Of a stretch of DNA of 64,000 nucleotides, positions 59,542-64,000 are shown in pieces; position 1 is the stretch's first letter, and every line of letters starts with the position of its first letter. The notes beneath the pieces were generated by a model. It saw only the letters and a program-made list of their open reading frames with translations, did no database searches and was not told where the DNA came from. Source of the stretch: Ramlibacter agri (lineage in GTDB: Bacteria; Pseudomonadota; Gammaproteobacteria; Burkholderiales; Burkholderiaceae_C). The DNA lies in the NCBI RefSeq assembly GCF_012927085.1, contig NZ_JABBFX010000004.1, forward strand, positions 62,001-126,000, written 5' to 3'. The position numbers and the translations under genes were made by a program.

Positions 59542-59553
59542 CGGGACGGGACC

Positions 59554-59595
59554 GCGCGCAGGCCGCTTGACTTGCATCAAGCGCCGCCTGCGCGC
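59554..59595 (+). terminator. Strong hairpin after the giant gene
   Basis: Left arm GCGCGCAGG-C-CGCTTGA, loop CTTGCA, right arm TCAAGCG-CCG-CCTGCGCGC: 9 + 7 base pairs with a small internal loop, 12 nt after the stop codon. No T-tract follows. It probably ends or stabilises the 56-kb transcript. It overlaps the FNR-type box. Confidence 0.6.
59567..59580 (+). promoter_or_regulatory. FNR/ANR-type binding site
   Basis: TTGAC-TTGC-ATCAA matches the FNR/CRP-family consensus TTGAT-N4-ATCAA at nine of ten positions and is palindromic one base further on each side. It lies 66 bp before the DUF883 gene, suggesting oxygen- or redox-responsive control of that gene. Its spacing to a -10 element could not be settled. 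Confidence 0.5.
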
Positions 59596-59645
59596 CGCGC
59601 CGGAGACTGGGGCGGTCGCAGCGCTATCGCAACAAGGAGCTTTCC

Positions 59646-59972
59646 ATGAACGAAACCCAGTCCGAACAGCAAGGCCAACTGGCGCGTGATGTGCGCGCCG
59701 TCGTCGATGACGCGGAGGCGCTGCTGCGCTCGGCGGCCAACGGTGCCGGCGAAGCCACGGCAGAGGTCCGCGGGCGGCTGCAGCAGAGCCTGGCGGCCGC
59801 CAGGCTGCGGCTGGGCTCGCTGGAGCAGGGCGTGCGCGACCGCACGCTGGCCGCCAGCCGCGCCACCGACGGTTACGTGCGCGACCATCCCTGGCAGGCC
59901 GTCGGCGTCGCGGCCGCGGTAGGCGCCGTGGTCGGCCTTGCGCTGAGCGCAATGCTGAGCCGGCGCGACTAG
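59646..59972 (+). CDS. DUF883 (ElaB/YqjD family) membrane-anchored protein
   Basis: 108 residues with AAGGAG 6 nt before the ATG. The N-terminal two-thirds is charged, amphipathic helix (ARDVRAVVDDAEALLRSA, then RGRLQQSLAAARLRL), followed by DGYVRDHPWQAVGVAAAVG and a single C-terminal membrane segment ending in RRD. This is the standard layout of the ElaB/YqjD/DUF883 family: C-tail-anchored inner-membrane proteins, some of which bind ribosomes in stationary phase in E. coli. It is preceded by the FNR-type box and the hairpin that closes the giant gene, so it is probably transcribed on its own. A link to the adhesin is not implied. Confidence 0.88.
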   Translation: MNETQSEQQGQLARDVRAVVDDAEALLRSAANGAGEATAEVRGRLQQSLAAARLRLGSLEQGVRDRTLAASRATDGYVRDHPWQAVGVAAAVGAVVGLALSAMLSRRD

Positions 59973-60067
59973 CTCAGGTGAAGCCAGCCGGCCTTTCGTG
60001 ACGCATTCACGCAGCCCGGCGTAGGACGGATGGAACCCCTCGTGTAGGACGGGTCAGACAAGGCTTG
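59973..60067. other. Intergenic segment with a direct repeat
   Basis: 95 bp. It holds GTAGGACGG twice, at 60021-60029 and 60044-60052 (23 bp apart), and a possible hairpin, GTCAG/AGGCTT pairing with AAGCCTGAC, that spans the next start codon. No gene is seen. Confidence 0.35.
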
Positions 60068-61225
60068 ATGCAGAAGCCTGACTCCTCCTTCGCCGCTCCC
60101 GTCCGCAATGTCCTCGCGCTGGCCCTCCTGGCCGCCGGCGTGACGGCCTCGACGCTGCCCCTGCGACCCGCCGCCGTGCCGCAGCCGCTGCTGAGCCAGT
60201 CTGCGAAACCGCTTGCCATCGCCGCCGTGCCGGCGGCCCGGCACGTGGTGGCTGCAGGCCCGGCCGCGGAGGAACCCGCCGATACGGAAGAGGGCGACGA
60301 GGCCGGCGAAGAAGAGCCGGTCCTTCAGCAGCTGCCCCTGGCGCCAGCCGAAGCCGAACCGGCCATCATCGCAGTGGCCGAAAAGGAACCGCTGCCGGAC
60401 CTGCAACAGCTGCGCTCGCGCCTGAAGTGGGTGCAGGTGCAAGTGGGCGGCCGGGAGATGGTGACGCCCGATGCGCAGTCGCGCCTGCTGCTGGCCCGCT
60501 CCGCGGCGGCGCGCGCAGGGCTCGCCGACGTGGGCCTGGATTTCCGCGACGTCTACGGCGTCATCAACGCGGAAACCAGCTGGGTGCCGCGTAGCGGCAT
60601 GGGCCGCAACGGCGTGACGAGCCAGGGCCTGGCGCAGTTCGAGCCGGGCACCGCCAAGGCCGTCGGCCTGCGCAATCCCAACGATGCCGTCGAAGCGGTG
60701 CATGCCGCGGCGCGCCTGCTGAAGGAGGCCGCCGTGTGGAGCGCCCAGCGCGTCGCCCGCCTCGACCTGGCGCCGGACGCGCGGGCGCAGAAGCTGCGCG
60801 AAGGCATCTCGATCTACTACAACCTGTCCAGCCACGCCCGCAGCGCCTGGAGCGGGCTGAACACGCAGCAGCTGCCGGTGGAGACGCTGCGCCACATCCG
60901 CAACGTGTTCATGGGCGCCCGCCAGGCCGAGAGCCTGCTGGCCGGCGGCGCGCTGCCCATGCCGTCCATCCCGGCGCCGGCGCCCTTGGTCCTGGCGCGG
61001 GTGGCTACGGAGACGCTCACGCACGCCGCGGCGTCGCCGCACCGCCGCGCGACGCAGGTGGCCAAGGCCGCTCCGCCCAAGGTGGTCGGCACCATCGCCT
61101 GGGCCAAGTCGGACGCGCAAGGCGGCGGCCATCGCGAGTACGTCGCGTATTCGGACGGCCGCGTCGGCAAGCAGGCGCCCAGGCACGGCGGCAACTACAT
61201 CACCTGGACGCCGCGCGCCGGGTAA
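60068..61225 (+). CDS. Lytic transglycosylase-like (SLT domain) exported protein
   Basis: 385 residues from ATG 60068; TTG at 60065 is an in-frame alternative. AAGG lies 4 nt upstream. The N terminus is a signal or anchor (VLALALLAAGVTAS), then an acidic Glu/Ala/Pro linker, then an SLT-like domain at about residues 115-280. VYGVINAETSWVPRS places the catalytic Glu at 169, followed by GLAQFEPGTAKAVGL and AVHAAARLLKEAA. Such enzymes cut the peptidoglycan glycan strand with 1,6-anhydro product formation, in the periplasm. GLAQFEPGTA replaces the usual GLMQ-[LI]-PxTA, so it is a divergent member. The C-terminal ~100 residues are basic and unassigned. It may be unrelated to the adhesin, but local wall opening is often needed for large trans-envelope machines. 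Confidence 0.8.
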   Translation: MQKPDSSFAAPVRNVLALALLAAGVTASTLPLRPAAVPQPLLSQSAKPLAIAAVPAARHVVAAGPAAEEPADTEEGDEAGEEEPVLQQLPLAPAEAEPAIIAVAEKEPLPDLQQLRSRLKWVQVQVGGREMVTPDAQSRLLLARSAAARAGLADVGLDFRDVYGVINAETSWVPRSGMGRNGVTSQGLAQFEPGTAKAVGLRNPNDAVEAVHAAARLLKEAAVWSAQRVARLDLAPDARAQKLREGISIYYNLSSHARSAWSGLNTQQLPVETLRHIRNVFMGARQAESLLAGGALPMPSIPAPAPLVLARVATETLTHAAASPHRRATQVAKAAPPKVVGTIAWAKSDAQGGGHREYVAYSDGRVGKQAPRHGGNYITWTPRAG

Positions 61226-61285
61226 ACCGGGATGCGGGGCCCGGGGCGGCGTGCCAGAGTGCGCCGATCCCAGGAGGAGCCCCGC

Positions 61286-62314
61286 ATGCTGTTTCCCACC
61301 ACCATCGTCGGCAGCTTTCCCCAGCCCGAGTGGCTGATCGATCGCGCGAAGCTTGCGGGCCGCTTCCCGCCGCGCGTGCGCGCCCGCGAGCTGTGGCGCA
61401 TCCCCGAGCCTTACCTGGCGCAGGCGCAGGACGACGCCACGCTGCTGGCCATCCGCTTCCAGGAGGAGGCCGGCCTGGATATCGTCTCCGACGGCGAGAT
61501 CCGGCGCGAAAGCTATTCCAACCGCTTCGCCACCGCCCTCGAAGGCGTCGACCTGGACAACCCGGGCAGCGCGCTGGACCGCTCCGGCCACCCGAACCCG
61601 GTGCCGCGCATCGTCGGGCGCATCCGCCGCCGGCATGCGGTGGAAGTGGACGACCTGCTGTTCCTCAAGCGGCAAACGACGCGCAGGACCAAGATCACCG
61701 TCCCCGGTCCCTTCACCATGCTGCAGCAGGCGCAGAACGATTTCTACGCCAGCGAGGAAGAAGCGGCGATGGACTATGCGCAAGCCGTCAACGCGGAGAT
61801 CAAGGACCTGTTCGCCGCCGGCGCCGACGTGGTGCAGATCGACGAGCCCTACATGCAGGCGCGGCCCGAGAAGGCACGCCAGTACGGCCTGGCGGCGCTG
61901 AACCGCGCGCTCGAAGGCGTGGAAGGCACGACCTGCGTGCACATCTGCTTCGGCTATGCGGCCATCATCCACCAGCGGCCCAGCGGCTATTCCTTCCTGC
62001 CGGAGCTGGCCGGCTGCCGCTGCCGGCAGGTGTCGATCGAGACGGCGCAGTCGCAGCTGGACACCCGGGTGCTGCGCGAGCTGGGCGACAAGCAGGTGCT
62101 GGTCGGCTGTCTCAACCTGGACGACCCAGCCGTCGAGACGCCGGAGGAGGTCGCCGATCGCGTGCGCCGGGCGCTGGAGCACATCGCGCCGGAGCAAGTG
62201 ATCCTGGCCCCGGATTGCGGCATGAAGTACCTGCCGCGCGATTCCGCGCGCGGCAAGCTCGCGGCGATGGTCCGCGCCGCCGGAATGCTCAGGCAGGAGT
62301 ACCGCGCGGCCTGA
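61286..62314 (+). CDS. Cobalamin-independent methionine synthase-like (MetE C-terminal domain) protein
   Basis: 342 residues. AGGAGGAG lies about 8 nt before the ATG. It corresponds to the C-terminal catalytic half of MetE only (MetE is about 750 residues). It opens with TTIVGSFPQPEWL and contains DIVSDGEIRRESY, VPGPFTMLQQ and VVQIDEPYM. The zinc ligands are all present: His219 and Cys221 in VHICFG, Glu252 in SIETAQ, and Cys311 in APDCGMKYL. Stand-alone proteins of this type include methyltransferases that use methylcobalamin or other small methyl donors, and CoM-transferase-like enzymes, so the methyl donor is uncertain. It is a housekeeping-type neighbour, and its 3' end converges with the adaptor gene 9 bp away. 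Confidence 0.85.
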   Translation: MLFPTTIVGSFPQPEWLIDRAKLAGRFPPRVRARELWRIPEPYLAQAQDDATLLAIRFQEEAGLDIVSDGEIRRESYSNRFATALEGVDLDNPGSALDRSGHPNPVPRIVGRIRRRHAVEVDDLLFLKRQTTRRTKITVPGPFTMLQQAQNDFYASEEEAAMDYAQAVNAEIKDLFAAGADVVQIDEPYMQARPEKARQYGLAALNRALEGVEGTTCVHICFGYAAIIHQRPSGYSFLPELAGCRCRQVSIETAQSQLDTRVLRELGDKQVLVGCLNLDDPAVETPEEVADRVRRALEHIAPEQVILAPDCGMKYLPRDSARGKLAAMVRAAGMLRQEYRAA

Positions 62315-62323
62315 GCGCAGGCC

Positions 62324-63121
62324 TCACTGGAAACGGACGCGGCAGCGCATCCCGGCTGGCACCCGGCCTTCGCGGTTGGGCAGTTCCAGCCGCACGCCGA
62401 AGGTGCCGCTCGCCGCGTCGATCACGCGGTCGACGACGCTCACGGTGCTGCGATACGTACCGGCGACGGGCGCCTCGGGCAGCACGGTGGCCTGCTGGCC
62501 GCGGCGGATGCTGCCGAACAGCTTGGACGGCAGCACCACCTCCACGTGCAGCGGGTCGACCTCGGCCAGCTTCATCACGGGGTTCTTCACGGTGGCGGTG
62601 GCGGCCAGCTCGCCCGGCCGCAGCAGCACCTCGACCACCACGCCGTTGAAGGGCGAGCGGATGGTGCGCAACTCAAGCGCCGCGTGGGCCCGGGTCATGT
62701 CGACCTGGGCCAGGCGCTGGTTCTCGCGGGTGCGGCGCAGGTCCTCCATCGACAGCTTGTACTCGGCCTCGGCCTCGTCCAGCGCACTGGCGGACACGAA
62801 CTGCTGGCGGAACAGCTCGCGGGCGCGCTCCATCTTCTTGGTGGCGAGTTCGACCCGCGCTTCGGCCACCTTGATCTCGCCGGTCATGTCGGCGCGGGTG
62901 CGGGCGACGTCGAGCGCGGCCCTTTCCATGCTGGATTCGACGATGGCCAGCACCTGGCCGCGCCGAACGCTGTCGCCGCGCTGGACCTGCACGTGTTCGA
63001 TGAGGCCTTCCACCGGGCTGCGGATCTCGACGTTCTGGCGCGCCTCGATCATGCAGTCGTATTCCTGCGCGTGGACGGCCAGGGCCGCCGAGAGCAGGGC
63101 AGTCGTCGCCGCCAATCGCAT
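62324..63121 (-). CDS. HlyD/AcrA-type periplasmic adaptor protein, paralogue of the gene at 1854-2720
   Basis: 265 residues when started at the ATG whose first base is 63121; AGGAGG lies 12 nt upstream and a signal peptide follows (MRLAATTALLSAALAVHA, cleavage before QEYDC). The longer frame reaching 63241 would bury the signal and overlap the divergent gene. Features: RSPVEGLIEHVQVQRGDSVRR, a coiled helical hairpin rich in Glu/Arg, TIRSPFNGVVVEVLLRPGE, then DAASGTFGVRLEL and PAGMRCRVRFQ at the very C terminus. The first adaptor has the same blocks in the same order, including mature N-terminal (D/E)(F/Y)DC(V/M)IE and C-terminal RC. It is a probable alternative or partner adaptor for the same exporter. 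No transporter gene lies beside it here. Confidence 0.88.
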   Translation of the reverse strand: MRLAATTALLSAALAVHAQEYDCMIEARQNVEIRSPVEGLIEHVQVQRGDSVRRGQVLAIVESSMERAALDVARTRADMTGEIKVAEARVELATKKMERARELFRQQFVSASALDEAEAEYKLSMEDLRRTRENQRLAQVDMTRAHAALELRTIRSPFNGVVVEVLLRPGELAATATVKNPVMKLAEVDPLHVEVVLPSKLFGSIRRGQQATVLPEAPVAGTYRSTVSVVDRVIDAASGTFGVRLELPNREGRVPAGMRCRVRFQ

Positions 63122-63195
63122 CCGCACCGCAAGCCTCCTGCCCGGCATTGTTTCGGGCCATCCTAAGCGGCATCGGGCTCGGCGACAATGGCGGG
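63122..63195. promoter_or_regulatory. Divergent intergenic region
   Basis: 74 bp between the minus-strand adaptor gene and the plus-strand amidohydrolase gene. It must hold both start regions. The adaptor's AGGAGG is visible on the minus strand; no clear -10/-35 pairs were identified. Confidence 0.4.
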
Positions 63196-64000
63196 ATGCC
63201 ATCATCTCCGCTGATCCGATACCTTCCGGGCAGCGCGCCACTGGTCCTGGATTCGCCGCACAGCGGCGTCGCCTACCCCGCGGACTTCGGCCATGCCTGC
63301 GAGCTGGCCGTGCTGCGGCAGGCCGAAGACACCCATGTGGAGAAGCTGTACGACTTCGCGCCCGCCCTGGGCGTGGCCTGGGTCGAGGCTCTGTTTCCGC
63401 GCAGCTACATCGACGTGAACCGCAACACCACCGAGGTGGACGTGACGCTCCTGGAGGACGCCTGGTCCGACGCCGTCGAAACCGACCCCAAGGCCTTGAA
63501 CAAGGTCCGCCTGGGCAAGGGCCTGATCTGGCGCATGACCGACGACGGCGTGCCCATCTACGACCGCAAGCTGACGGCGGCGGAGCTCCGCGAGCGCATC
63601 GACCGCTGCTGGCGGCCTTACCACCAGGCGGTGGAAGAGTCCATTGACGCCGCCCACGCGCGCTACGGCTACAGCATCCACCTAAATTGCCACTCGATGC
63701 CGGCGGTGGCCTCGACCTATGCCACCGATTTCCCCGGCCTGGCCCACGCTGATTTCGTCATCGGCGACCGGGACGGCACGACGGCCGATCCGGCGCTGTC
63801 GCAGCGGCTGTGCGACATCCTGCGCGGCTTCGGCTACGACGTCTCGTACAACCACCCGTACAAGGGCGTGGAACTGGTGCGCCGCTACGGCAAGCCCGCG
63901 GCACAGCGCCACAGCATCCAGGTCGAATTGAATCGCAAGCTGTACATGGACGAAGCCACGCTGCAGCCGAACGCCGGCTTCGAGACCCTGCACGCCAACT
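63196..64000 (+). CDS. N-formylglutamate amidohydrolase family protein, 3' end cut by window
   Basis: The first 268 residues are visible and the frame is open at the window edge. The family (Pfam FGase) hydrolyses N-formyl-L-glutamate to glutamate and formate in one form of histidine degradation, and includes other N-acyl amidohydrolases. Recognisable blocks: LVLDSPHSGVAYPADFG, DTHVEKLYDFAP, FPRSYIDVNRNTTEVD, IHLNCHSMP with likely metal-binding His, DFVIGDRDGT, YNHPYKGVELVRRYG and HSIQVELNRKLYMDE. The family is normally about 260-300 residues, so little is missing. The ATG at 63196 is chosen because the product then begins at the usual place; only a weak GCGGG precedes it. No other hut genes are in the window. 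Confidence 0.87.
   Translation, partial: MPSSPLIRYLPGSAPLVLDSPHSGVAYPADFGHACELAVLRQAEDTHVEKLYDFAPALGVAWVEALFPRSYIDVNRNTTEVDVTLLEDAWSDAVETDPKALNKVRLGKGLIWRMTDDGVPIYDRKLTAAELRERIDRCWRPYHQAVEESIDAAHARYGYSIHLNCHSMPAVASTYATDFPGLAHADFVIGDRDGTTADPALSQRLCDILRGFGYDVSYNHPYKGVELVRRYGKPAAQRHSIQVELNRKLYMDEATLQPNAGFETLHAN

Larger units (their letters stand above)
49984..59250 (+). repeat. RTX (haemolysin-type calcium-binding) repeat region (within the giant gene)
   Basis: More than 3,000 residues dense in GGxGNDxLxGDxG nonapeptides (for example GGAGNDSLTGG, GGAGNDLLVGDE, GGDGNDVLTGDN). Such repeats bind calcium in parallel beta-rolls and fold after export; they typify type I secretion substrates. Up to 55,000 the blocks are short and regular. 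After that, RTX runs alternate with 40-60-residue beta segments (pattern VDNLDVxxGRDTLxGGDGND). Confidence 0.93.

Noticed and set aside
61286..62314. Full-length MetE methionine synthase
   Set aside because: Only the C-terminal zinc-binding half is present, with its own start and ribosome-binding site; no N-terminal half lies upstream.
63122..63241. Longer N-terminal extension of the minus-strand adaptor
   Set aside because: It would overlap the divergent amidohydrolase start and place a signal peptide 40 residues inside the protein.

Overview
The window is GC-rich, with dense coding and short intergenic gaps. Gene content (SecA-like ATPase, HlyD-type adaptors, SapC family, DUF883/YqjD family, a lytic transglycosylase, a MetE-like methyltransferase, an N-formylglutamate amidohydrolase) suggests a betaproteobacterium, probably Burkholderiales (Comamonadaceae-like). 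That placement is inferred from composition and gene families, not from a marker gene.

Layout. Positions 1-3550 hold three co-directional genes: a short SecA-like ATPase (5' end cut by the window edge), a small exported HlyD-type adaptor 10 nt behind it, and a SapC-family protein. After a 185-bp gap with a strong hairpin, one uninterrupted reading frame of 55,806 bp (3736-59541, 18,601 residues) fills 87% of the window. Downstream are a DUF883 membrane protein, a lytic transglycosylase-like protein, a MetE C-terminal-type methyltransferase, a second HlyD-type adaptor on the minus strand that is a clear paralogue of the first, and a divergent N-formylglutamate amidohydrolase cut by the right edge.

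The giant protein, from N to C terminus: a basic leader ending in a LEPR-XLL-type motif (LEQRVLLSGDP); a pancreatic-lipase-like domain with Ser/Asp/His candidates; about 17 copies of a ~278-residue repeat, some arranged in a four-copy higher-order repeat of ~3.32 kb; five copies of a ~255-residue repeat; TGD-x-V-x-Y modules; long filamentous-haemagglutinin-like beta-rich stretches; an aromatic-rich island with a C-type-lectin-like domain (EPN and WND motifs, no cysteines); nine ~141-144-residue repeats; then more than 9 kb of RTX-type calcium-binding repeats, including nine units at exactly 342 bp; and a short conserved-looking C-terminal tail. I noticed no cysteine in it.

Working model (inference): the SecA-like motor, the two adaptors and SapC form, or belong to, a dedicated export route for this giant calcium-dependent surface adhesin. 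The rest of the machinery (inner-membrane component, outer-membrane channel) would lie upstream of the window or elsewhere in the genome.
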